Position numbers and translations under genes: made by a program. The notes under the pieces are model-generated. The model did not search any database. It saw nothing but the letters and a program-made list of their open reading frames with translations, and was not told where the DNA came from. Shown here piece after piece: positions 1 to 8,776 of a stretch of DNA of 64,000 nucleotides (its first letter is position 1; each line of letters starts with the position of its first letter). The DNA is taken from positions 116,085 through 180,084 of the forward strand of contig JAWKYG010000012.1 in assembly GCA_041396585.1 (NCBI GenBank), written 5' to 3'. The DNA comes from JAUIAI01 sp041396585 (lineage in GTDB: Bacteria; Pseudomonadota; Gammaproteobacteria; Burkholderiales; Burkholderiaceae_E).

Positions 1-148
1 GAACCCGCCGCGGTCAGGTGGCCGTAGATGAGTTCGGTCCAGCCAAAGTGATCTACCTGCAGAGCGATAGGCCGCCGCCAGATGCACGCGAAGCTCACTC
101 GGCTGCGCTGTGGGTGGGAAGGCGGCTGATGCTTTGTGTCTGGGCCAT
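1..148 (-). pseudogene. Class II aldolase/adducin family protein, N-terminal part, frameshifted and cut by window edge
   Basis: Only the first ~49 codons lie in the window. The ATG at 148 follows a clear AGGAGA ribosome binding site at 155-160 on the minus strand. Reading all three frames in succession gives MAQTQSISRLPTHSAAE, then ELRVHLAAAYR, then VDHFGWTELIYGHLTA. This is the typical opening of class II (zinc) aldolase/adducin proteins, whose H-x-H metal ligands would come further on. Two single-base shifts are needed, near 95 and near 70, so as written the frame stops after 17 codons. It lies downstream of the mlrC-like gene on the same strand and may have shared its transcript. The substrate cannot be told. 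The frameshifts may be decay or consensus errors. Confidence 0.6.
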
Positions 149-331
149 GGGGTGTCTCCTTTTGTCGCCGCGCCGCTGCCCAGGTCAGGCGCAACAGCCA
201 GCATAGCGCAATGTCCGTCGCCTGGCACTGTCATGCATGGCGCCTCGCCCGGCCAGGGCCTCAGCCGGCATGGGGGGCAAAGCGCGGGGTCAGTCAGCGT
301 GGGCTGATCGACCTCGGCCACAGCATGGCGT
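149..331. other. Short noncoding gap between aldolase and MlrC-like genes
   Basis: This 183 bp gap separates two minus-strand genes. Apart from the aldolase ribosome binding site at its left end, I see no convincing gene, terminator or repeat in it. Confidence 0.4.
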
Positions 332-1791
332 CTACTGCCTGGTACTCAGCATGCGCATGTCCATCGGGCTCGTGCCCGGGCTGGAGATGTAGATCACCTC
401 GCGCGCGATCGGTGCGAAGCCATGGAAATGCTGGGTCGATTTCACTACCCAGGCACGCATGCGCGCGGGATCGCTGCCCACGGCTGTGAAGCACACCGGA
501 TCGAAAAGCCTGCACGCGCACATCGCGACGATCACGTCGATCGCCGCGGCATCGTCGTGGACCGGGCCGATCCGCAGACGCCGCGCGCCGAAGGCGGCAC
601 CCTGGCATCACCGAAGTTTCTGCAGCGTGCGCTCGGCCAATGCATCACGGTCACCTCGGCATCGACCGGGGCGCGGAGCCCGGGCCCAGCTTGCCGCCGA
701 TGCGCATCGGCAGGCGCGCGCCGCCGGCATCGAATGCCATCATCACTGCCACCGGATCCCAGAGCGGGAGATCGCGAAGCCGCCGACGCCGCCTCGATCA
801 GCCTTCCACCTGCGCGAAGGGTGGAATCGCCGGCCGAGCCGATGCCGGTGTTATCGGCGGTGTCGGCGAGCACGAAGGGCGCGCCGGCCGGCGGCGCGGC
901 CAGAACCGCGTCGGTGATCGCCTCGTCGATCGTGCGCATCGGCGCCACCAACTCGTCGCAACGGCCCCAGACCTCGGCGCCGGTTCATCGGCCAGTGATT
1001 GCGCGAGCGCCTGATCATTGTCGGTGACCACTAATACGCGCGTGCCGACCTCGAGGCGTGTCGCCCCATGGAAAGCCGTGGGCCAGGGACACCGACAGCA
1101 CCTCGAGGCACTGCTCGAGTTCCTGCATCTTCTTGCAAGCCGATCATCGAAGTTTTCGCGGGTGGTGGGATAGATGCCGAGCATCCGGCAATCATGCGGT
1201 GCCGCCGGTCGGGCGCAGTCCGTCATCGAGCATGCGCTCGGCCAGATCGAACACCTCCTGGGCGCGCGGCAGCACATCGATGTGCGGATACTCCTTGAAG
1301 AACACGATGACATCGGCAGCCGCCATCTTGGCGTGGGTCAGGTAATGGCCCGTGCCAGGTCGAGCTCCGCGAGGATCGGCACATCGGGGCCCACCATGGT
1401 GCGGATGCGGGTGAGCAGATCGCCCTCGGCGTCGGGATAGCCATCGGCGATCATCGCTCCACATCACAGGGACAGCAACACCGCATCCACCGGCATGGCG
1501 GCCGCCAGATCCGGGACCCAGGATCTCGTCGCGCGTGCCTCATGGGTGGCCCGGGTGGTGGTGCCGGCCGGCGTGGCGAATGCCGACCAGGCCGGGCAGC
1601 ACGGTCCGAAAGCCGCGCGCCTGGGCGCGCTCGCGCCAGGCCACCAGCGGCAAGGAGAATGGCGAGGGTGGCTCGCCATACTTGCCGGCACGATGCAGCA
1701 TCGTGCTCTGGAACAGACCCATGCCGGTCGGTATCGGCGAAAAGGTATTGGTTTCGGTGCCCAGGCAGGCGGTGAACAGACGGCGGCTCAT
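332..1791 (-). pseudogene. M81 family metallopeptidase (MlrC-like), frameshifted
   Basis: The start at 1791 (MSRRLFTACLGTETNTFSP) is preceded on the minus strand by GAGGAAG. The product would be about 486 residues, the normal length of the M81/MlrC family, named for microcystin-degrading MlrC but mostly of unknown substrate. Family landmarks appear in order in different frames: TETNTFSP near the start, PVDAVLLSL, IADGYPDAEGDLL, HAKMAAADVIVFFKEYPHID (zinc-site region), LADTADNTGIGSAGD, and the C-terminal VKSTQHFHGFAPIAREVIYI. At least five frame changes and one in-frame TGA (about 1464) interrupt it. One site reads CTGGCACGGGCC where the family needs L-H-G-H, i.e. extra G bases in short runs. 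No segment is missing. This pattern fits recent decay or a poor consensus. As written no full protein can be made. Confidence 0.75.
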
Positions 1792-1869
1792 GTTGATCTT
1801 CCTCGGTGACTCACCCATAGAATAGGTGATCGTCGCCGGCAGCGGCGAATGAACAAACATGGAGGCAGA

Positions 1870-2899
1870 ATGAGTGCAGCTTCGAACCGGCGCTAGGTGA
1901 ATCGCCCGGAGGGATCCAACTGGGGCGATTTCGGTCCCGACGATCAGCTCGGCAGGTTGAATCTGATCACGCCACAGAAGGTGCGTGAGGGCGTGGCCGA
2001 GGTTCGCGAGGGGCTGCGCTTTTGCCTGAGCCTGCCGCTGGATCTACCCGGTGGCAATGTGCTCAATCCGCGCCGTCATCCGCCCAGGCTGGGCCCGGCA
2101 CGCCGGCCATGTGCCGCGCTGGATGTTCCAGGTCGGCAGCATGACCGGTGCCACCGACCTGATCAACGATGATGCGGTGCTGCTGCGCTCACAGTATTCC
2201 AGTCAATGGGACAGCTTTGCCCATGTGGGCAGCCTGTTCGACGCCGACGGCGACGGCAAACCCGAACGGGTGTTCTATAACGGTTATCGCGGTGGCATCG
2301 AATTGCCCGATGTCGATCGGCAGGATCCGAACCCGACCAGCGCGGCGCGGGCGCTGAGCATCGATCGTTTCGCGGCCACGCCCATTCAGGGACGCGGCGT
2401 GCTGGTCGATCTGCACGCGCATCTGGGCAACGGCCGCGAGATCGTCGGCTATGACGAGCTGATGCGCATCATGGATGCCGACAAGGTCGAGGTCACGTCC
2501 GGCGACATGCTGTTGCTGCACACCGGCTTCGGTCAGCAGATGATCGACTGGCAGGGCAAGCCCGATCCCGATCTGATTCACGCGGTCTGCCCGGCGCTGG
2601 ACGGGCGCGATCAGCGATTGCTGCAATGGATCACCGACAGCGGCATCGCCGCGCTGATCGCCGACAACTACGCGGTCGAGGACTCGATGCTCGAGAAACC
2701 TTCGGGACGGTGCGCGCAGATGCCGCTGCATGAGCACTGTCTGTTCAAGCTCGGCCTGCCGCTGGGCGAGATCTGGTATCTGACCGAGCTCGCGCACTGG
2801 TTGCGCGCCAACCAGCGCTCGCGCTTTCTGCTCACCGCGCCGCCGCTGCGCCTGCCAGGCGCGGTCGGTTCACCGGTCACCGGGGTGGCCACGGTCTGA
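1870..2899 (+). pseudogene. Cyclase family protein (kynurenine formamidase-like), stop and frameshift
   Basis: The likely start is ATG 1870 after GGAGG at 1861. The reading MSAASNRR is followed by a TAG at 1894-1896, where relatives usually have Trp before NRPEGSNWGDFGPDDQLGRLN. The frame then shifts near 2095-2115 and continues unbroken to 2899. The long second part has the family features WDSFAHVGSLFD, a VDLHAHLG segment and a C-terminal HEHCLFKLGLPLGE, as in cyclase family PF04199 metal-dependent hydrolases. Members open cyclic amides or formyl groups; the substrate here is unknown. It is divergent from the MlrC-like gene, sharing a 78 bp gap, and convergent with panC. It is one of three cyclase-family genes in the window, two of them broken. 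An internal start could express the C-terminal 280 residues, but that would lack the N-terminal part of the fold. Confidence 0.75.
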
Positions 2900-2927
2900 T
2901 CGTCGCGGGGCAGGGGGCCGGCCGGGA

Positions 2928-3755
2928 TCAGATCTCGATGTTGTCCAGCAGCCGTGTGTGGCCCAGCCTTGCCGCGCCGAGCACCACCAGACGATGCGAG
3001 CCGGCGCCCGGCGGGCTCAGTGTCTGGGCATCGCGCACGCTGACGTAGTCGGGCGCCCAGCCGGCCTGGCGCAATGCCTCGAGCGCCTGTGTTTCGAGCG
3101 TGGCGAAGCGTCGCTCGCCGCTGCGTACCGCCCGGGCAATCTGTGCCAGCACGCGCTGCAGGCGCGGTGCCTCGGCGCGCTCCGGTGCGCTCAGATATCC
3201 ATTGCGAGAAGACAGCGCCAGCCCGTCGGGGGCGCGCACGGTCTCGCAGGGGACGATCCGGATGGGTAGCGCGAACTGACGCACCATCGCCGAGATCATC
3301 AGCAGCTGTTGGTAGTCTTTCTTGCCGAACATCGCCAGATCGGGCCGCACGATCGAGAACAGCTTGAGCACCACGGTAGCCACACCCCGGAAGTGGCCGG
3401 CGCGTGCGGCGCCCTCGAGATCATTCACATGGCCCGGTGCCGGATCGACATGATAGGTCTGTGGTTGCGGATACATGACAGATTCATCGGGCGCGAACAG
3501 ATGCGCGACCCCGGCCGCGCGCAGCTTGGCGCAGTCGCCCTCGAAGGTTCGCGGATAGCGATCGAAGTCTTCACCGGCGCCGAATTGCAGCCGGTTCACG
3601 AAGATGCTGGCCGCCACGGTCTCGGCCGAGGCCGCGGCCCGGTGCACGAGCGCGATGTGGCCGTCGTGCAGATTGCCCATCGTGGGCACGAAGGCCAGTT
3701 GCCCGCAGCCGGCGCGCGCGGTCCGGAAGGATTCGATCGTTTCGTGAATCTGCAT
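2928..3755 (-). CDS. panC: Pantoate--beta-alanine ligase (pantothenate synthetase)
   Basis: This 275-residue protein condenses pantoate with beta-alanine using ATP, the last step of pantothenate (vitamin B5) synthesis, in the cytoplasm. The ATP-binding signature PTMGNLHDGH lies at residues 24-33, GKKDYQQ at 144-150 and the LSSRN loop near 181-185; all are family hallmarks. Length is normal for PanC. It sits 97 bp downstream of cphA on the same strand and could be reached by read-through from the cyanophycin operon. No panB or panD is visible in the window, so the pathway is scattered. It ends convergently with the cyclase gene 28 bp away, with no obvious terminator hairpin between. Start chosen at ATG 3755. 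Confidence 0.95.
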   Translation of the reverse strand: MQIHETIESFRTARAGCGQLAFVPTMGNLHDGHIALVHRAAASAETVAASIFVNRLQFGAGEDFDRYPRTFEGDCAKLRAAGVAHLFAPDESVMYPQPQTYHVDPAPGHVNDLEGAARAGHFRGVATVVLKLFSIVRPDLAMFGKKDYQQLLMISAMVRQFALPIRIVPCETVRAPDGLALSSRNGYLSAPERAEAPRLQRVLAQIARAVRSGERRFATLETQALEALRQAGWAPDYVSVRDAQTLSPPGAGSHRLVVLGAARLGHTRLLDNIEI

Positions 3756-3852
3756 CAGTCGTAAAGCGTGGGCCGCGCCGGACTCCCGGACCCGCGACTA
3801 TCGGTTTTCGCAAAGTGCACGATACCGCAACGCCGGGCGCACGGCGATCCGC

Positions 3853-6450
3853 TCATGCGGGCGATGTGCTCGTCATCGCCCGGCGGGCGTCGATTCGCTG
3901 CTTCAGGTGGGCGAGGGCCTCCTCGACCTGATCGACGAGGATCAGGCAGACATCGCCGTCCTCCAGCCGCTCGAGCGCGGTGTCGATCGCCAGGAACTCG
4001 CCGCGGATCTCATGGACATCGGCGGCCCTGCGGGCATCGGCCAGGCCTTGCCTGAGCAGCGCGATGACCTCGCCATCGGCCCGGCCACGCTGACACTGAT
4101 CTTCGTAGAGCACCACGCTATCGAAGGCATCACCGAGGATCCGAGTCTGTTCGCGGATATCGACATCGCGCCGGTCGCCGGCGCCGCTGATGACCACACT
4201 GCGACGCCGGGCCGGCATGGCTTCGACCGCCGCCACCAGCGCCGAGATCGCATCCGGGTTGTGGCCGTAGTCGGCAATCACGGTCGCGCCGCCGTATGCC
4301 ATCACATTGAATCTGCCAGGCGCGGTGTCGGCATCGCCCTCGAAGGCCGCGAGTCCGTCGCAGATTTGCGCCCAGGAACGGTTCAGCGCCCAGCCTGTGG
4401 CCACGGCGGCCATCGCATTCTCGACCTGGAAGGGAACGGTGCCGTCGCGGGTCACCGGTACCCGTGCCAGGGCAATCCGGAATGTTTCGGCGCCCTGGGC
4501 CGCGACGATATCCGCGCCGTCACGGAACACCACCCGCTTGCCCTGCGCCCGGTGCGCCTGCATCGGCGCGAGCTCGGGATCGGCGGCAAACAGGATCACC
4601 GCGCCGGGGCAGGTCTGCGCCATCGCGGCGACGATCGGGTCGGCCGCGTTGAGCACGGCATAGCCGTCATCGGCGACGTTCTGGATCACGACCCGCTTGA
4701 GCACCGCGAGTTCCTGAACCGTGTGGATGTAGTTCAGGCCGAGATGATCGCCGGTGCCGATATTCGTGACCACCGCCACCTGACAACGATCGAAGCCCAG
4801 GCCTTCACGCAGTATTCCGCCGCGTGCGGTCTCCAGCACCGCGGCATCCACCTGCGGATGCAGCAGCACATTGCGCGCACTCCTGGGCCCGCTGCAATCG
4901 CCGGTGTCGATCCGGCGCCCGTCGACGTAGATGCCGTCGGTGGCGGTGTAGCCGACCCGCAATCCGTCGGCCGCGAGAATGCTGGCGATCAGTCGCACGG
5001 TCGTGGTCTTGCCATTGGTGCCGGTGACCGCGACCAACGGAATCCGGCCGTCGTCGCCCGGCGCGAACAGTTCACCGACGATCGCCTCGCCAACCGCACG
5101 CCCGCTGCCGAAGGACGGGTTCAGATGCATGCGCAGGCCCGGTGCCGCATTGACCTCGACGATCGCACCGCCCTGGTTCTCGAGCGAGAGCGTTTCGGTC
5201 TGCGCCACGACATCGACGCCGCAGATATCCAGACCCACGATGCGCGCCGCTTCGACCGCGCGGGCGGCAAACTCGGGGTGCACATCGTCGGTGACATCGG
5301 TGGCGGTGCCACCGGTGCTGAGGTTGGCATTGTTGCGCAGTACCACGCGCTGGCCACGCGCAGGAATCGACGTTGGGGCGTAGCCCTGCAGTTTCATGCG
5401 CGCGATCGCGATTTCGTCGATACGGATGCGGGTCAGCGAGGTGGCGTGGCCGTCGCTGCGCGCCGGGTCACGGTTGACCTCCTCGACCAGCTGCTCGATC
5501 GTGTGCTCGCCATCGCCGATCACATGCGGTGGATCGCGGCGGGCGGCGGCGATCAGCCGCTCACCGACCACCAGCATCCGGAAGTCATGCCCGGGCGTGA
5601 AGCGCTCGACCAGCACCTTGCGGCTGTATTCGCGCGCGGCCTGATAGGCCACCTTCAGATGATCGAGGGTTTCCACGTTGACCGTCACGCCCTTGCCCTG
5701 ATTGCCATCGAGCGGCTTGACGACCACCGGCTCGCCGATCTCCTGCATCACCTGCCAGGCATCGTCGATGTCGCGCACTGGCCGGCCCGGCGGCACCGGC
5801 ACACCGGCGGCCTCGAGCAGGCGCTTGGTCAGGTATTTGTCCTGGGCGATCGATTCGGCGATCGCGCTGGTGGCGTCGATCTCGGCGGCCTGCACCCGGC
5901 GTTGCCGGCTGCCCCAGCCGAACTGCACCAGGCTGCCCTCGGTGAGGCGCCGGTACGGGATGCCGCGGGCCACCGCCGCCTGGATGATAGACCCCGTGCT
6001 CGGCCCCGGGCGCAGGTCTTCGTCGAGCGTTCGAAGGCGATCGAGCGCGTCGTTCAGATCGAACGGAAGATCGTGCAGGGCGGCGGCGCACAGGGCCTGC
6101 GCCAGTTCCACCGCCAGCCGCCCGACTGCCTCCTCGGTGTACTGCACCACCACCTGAAACACATTGGTCTCGACCGTGCGCACCGTGGCGCCGAAGGTCA
6201 CCGGGCAGCCGGCCTCGGCCTGCAACCTGAGCGCCGCATGCTGGAGCACATGGGCCATGGACAGTGTCGTGCTGGCGCCGATCGAGCGCATCGCACCGAT
6301 GCGCGGGAAGCGCGAGCGCAGACGCTGCTCGAAGCCGGGCATGGTTTCGATCGCGCAGTCATCGTCCTGGCAGGCAACGATCATCGCCATCGACGTGTGC
6401 CGGCTCCAGAGATTCGGCCCGCGAAGCGCGCGCAGTCTCGAGATTTCCAT
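3853..6450 (-). CDS. cphA: Cyanophycin synthetase (primer-dependent type, CphA)
   Basis: An 865-residue enzyme that builds cyanophycin, a poly-aspartate backbone with arginine side chains, by ATP-dependent addition of Asp then Arg. Domains in order: N-terminal domain (about 1-165), ATP-grasp domain with KPLDGNQGKG at 245-254 and the metal-binding EVNAAPGLRMH at 432-442, then a Mur-ligase-like domain with P-loop GTNGKT at 477-482, NIGTGDHLG, and the C-terminal ADYGHNPDAI segment. All catalytic regions look intact and the length is typical. It starts only 28 bp after the cphA' reading frame ends, so the two are surely cotranscribed; no strong Shine-Dalgarno is seen before ATG 6450. No cyanophycinase (cphB) is present nearby, so degradation must be encoded elsewhere. 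Confidence 0.95.
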   Translation of the reverse strand: MEISRLRALRGPNLWSRHTSMAMIVACQDDDCAIETMPGFEQRLRSRFPRIGAMRSIGASTTLSMAHVLQHAALRLQAEAGCPVTFGATVRTVETNVFQVVVQYTEEAVGRLAVELAQALCAAALHDLPFDLNDALDRLRTLDEDLRPGPSTGSIIQAAVARGIPYRRLTEGSLVQFGWGSRQRRVQAAEIDATSAIAESIAQDKYLTKRLLEAAGVPVPPGRPVRDIDDAWQVMQEIGEPVVVKPLDGNQGKGVTVNVETLDHLKVAYQAAREYSRKVLVERFTPGHDFRMLVVGERLIAAARRDPPHVIGDGEHTIEQLVEEVNRDPARSDGHATSLTRIRIDEIAIARMKLQGYAPTSIPARGQRVVLRNNANLSTGGTATDVTDDVHPEFAARAVEAARIVGLDICGVDVVAQTETLSLENQGGAIVEVNAAPGLRMHLNPSFGSGRAVGEAIVGELFAPGDDGRIPLVAVTGTNGKTTTVRLIASILAADGLRVGYTATDGIYVDGRRIDTGDCSGPRSARNVLLHPQVDAAVLETARGGILREGLGFDRCQVAVVTNIGTGDHLGLNYIHTVQELAVLKRVVIQNVADDGYAVLNAADPIVAAMAQTCPGAVILFAADPELAPMQAHRAQGKRVVFRDGADIVAAQGAETFRIALARVPVTRDGTVPFQVENAMAAVATGWALNRSWAQICDGLAAFEGDADTAPGRFNVMAYGGATVIADYGHNPDAISALVAAVEAMPARRRSVVISGAGDRRDVDIREQTRILGDAFDSVVLYEDQCQRGRADGEVIALLRQGLADARRAADVHEIRGEFLAIDTALERLEDGDVCLILVDQVEEALAHLKQRIDARRAMTSTSPA

Positions 6451-6478
6451 GATGTTCTATCCGTGAATGCAAGCGCGC

Positions 6479-8655
6479 TCAGCAGGCCTGGGCCGCGGGC
6501 GTTTGTTGGTTCATGCCGTAGGTGGCCAGGCCCGCCGCGATCAGCTCGGGGGTCAGGCCCAGCGCCCAGGCGGCGGTGATCGCCGGTAGCACGCCGGGAT
6601 GCGCTTGCTTGCCGGCGGTGTCGGCAAAAGCGTCGGGCAGGCGCTCGGCCAGCAGGCGTTCGGCGCGTTCGCTGGCAAGCACGACGGCACCGTCGCGCAC
6701 GTAGACGGCGCGACCGCCGCTGGCGACATGGGCCGCAATGGCATCGCTTGCCGGCGCGCCGGCGTAGAGGATCACCTCGCCATCGCACAGATCTGCCATC
6801 TCGAGCGCCAGGGGATCGGCCGCGTTGAGCACCGCCGCGCCCGTGGCGAGCACGACATCGACCTGGGTGCGCATCAGCTTGTAGAGCTGCTCGGCACCCG
6901 CGATGTCACTCTCGGGAAGCGACTGCGCGGTATCGATGCCGGTGACGATCCCAACCAGGCAGCGATCGTAGCCAAGGCCCTTCGGTGGCCATGCTCTGCA
7001 GGCGACGCTTCGAGTACCGCGCAATCGACCAGCCGGTTCGCCCAGGCACGCGCTGCGCGCCGCCCAGCTGTTGCCGGCCTGCGAATCGATGCAGCGCTTG
7101 TCGATGAACACGCCGCTCTCGCAGGCCAGGCCGACGCCTTCCGTCCTCGATCAGCAGATGCGCCAGCAGGCGGGCGCAGGCGTCGCGACCATCGCTTCCG
7201 CTGATGCCCACCAACGGAATGCGGCCGTCCTCGCCCTGCGGGATCATGTAATCGACGATCGCGCGGCCCACGGGCTGCGGGGGTGAGTCGGCAGGTTGCA
7301 GATGCACGTGCAGACCCGGCCCCGCGTTGACCTCGACGATCGCGCCGCGCTGCTCCTCGAGTGGCCGGCCGATGTCCTCGGCCAGTAGATCGATGCCGGC
7401 GATGTCGAGCCCGACGATGGTTGCGGCCAGCACGGCCTGCGCCGCCACCTCGGGATGAACCCGGGCGGTCACGTCGATCGAGGTATTGCCGTTGCGCTGA
7501 ATCAGCACATGCTCGCCGGGCCCGGGTACGGACTCCGGGGTGAAACCCTGGCGTTGCAGCTCGAGCCGGTTCGAGGAATCGATGCGTACCGGGTTCAGCG
7601 GATGATTGGTGTAGCCGCGCAGCGGGCTGGAGTTGATCTGGCTATCGATCAATTCGCGGATGCTCGAGCGGCCGTCGCCCTGCACCCAGGCCGGCTCGCC
7701 GCGCGCCACGCGGCCACCACCGCACCGCCGACCACCAGCAGCCGGTGCTCATTTTGCATAGCGCTCGATGATCACCGAACTGCCTTCCTCGATGGCCACC
7801 CGGAACGCGGCCTGTACTTGTTCGGGCGTGCTCAGATCGATGAACACGCCGCGACCGTGATTACCGTCGCTTGGCTTGACCACCACCGGCAGGCCGACCG
7901 ATTCCGCGGCCGGCCAGGCGTCCTCGATGCGGTCGACGAGTTCGCCTTCCGGTACCGGTACACCGCAGGCGCTCAGCAGCGATTTGGTGAGTGGCTTGTC
8001 GACCGAAATGCCCTCGGCAATCGCGCTGGTGCGATCGGACTCGGCCGTCCAGATCCGGCGTTGGCGCGAGCCATGGCCCAACTGCACGAGGTTGCCTCGT
8101 TCCAGGCGGATCGACGGGATCTGCGCGATCATCGGCGGCGTCGACGATGGCCGCAGTGCTCGGGCCCAGTGCGTATTCGTCGATCGCCTCGCGCACAGCG
8201 TCGACGGCGGCGGCGACGTCTGCCGGGTTGGTCCTCGATGGCCGCCATCACCAGATCTCTGGCGCATCGCAATGCGACCTGCGCCACCTCGACCTGGAAG
8301 GCGCGTACGACAACCTTGTAAACGCCTGGGTGGAGGTTTCGCGGGCGCGTCCGAAACCGGACGGCATGCCGGCCAGTGCCTGAAGCTCCAGCGTGACGTG
8401 TTCGAGCACATGGCCCGGCCAGGTGCCCTCCTGCAGGCGGCGCAGAAAGCCGCCGCGCTCCTCGTAGCTGCAGCGGTGCTCGATCAGGCTGGGCAGCATG
8501 GCGGTCAGCCGCTCGGGATAACCGGGGATCAGATTCGATGGCAGATCCTCGAGCTCGCCGATGTCCACGAGCGCCTCGAGCACGGGCCGGTAGGTCCACA
8601 GGTTGGGGCCTCGCAGGTGCGTGACCCGGATGATTTCAATCGATTTGTGTCCCAT
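6479..8655 (-). pseudogene. Second cyanophycin synthetase CphA', short form, multiply frameshifted
   Basis: Starts at ATG 8655 (MGHKSIEIIRVTHLRGPNLW) and ends at 6479, about 726 codons. Pieces in different frames reconstruct the CphA' type: RGPNLWTYRPVLEA, GHVLEHVTLELQ, GVYKVVVRAF, LGPSTA, ATP-grasp KPSDGNHGRG and EVNAGPGLHVH, then a Mur-like half ending in TPELIAAGLATYG. Five or more shifts are needed (around 8300, 8210, 8130, 7745 and 7100, with further slips at 7000-7100). The Mur P-loop reads GSDGRD instead of GTNGKT, so the ATP-binding Lys is absent. The last ~130 residues present in CphA are missing; as I recall, short CphA' forms are normal in Burkholderiales. The frameshifts may be decay or sequencing error; the changed P-loop lies inside a clean stretch and is less easily explained that way. 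Confidence 0.8.
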
Positions 8656-8776
8656 GATTCCCTGGTCGGCGATGCGACGCCAGAACCTGCCGAGGTGCGG
8701 GCCCGAGCGGGTGCCGGCCCCGAAAGCGTGAAGAACGAACAACCGTGAATTTCGCCGACACTGTCTGGCCCCGGGG

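Noticed and set aside
3907..6579. Very long open frame (890 codons) on the plus strand opposite cphA
   Set aside because: It is the antisense shadow of cphA in GC-rich codons; the composition (Arg, His, Asp, Gly runs) is not protein-like and cphA is certain.
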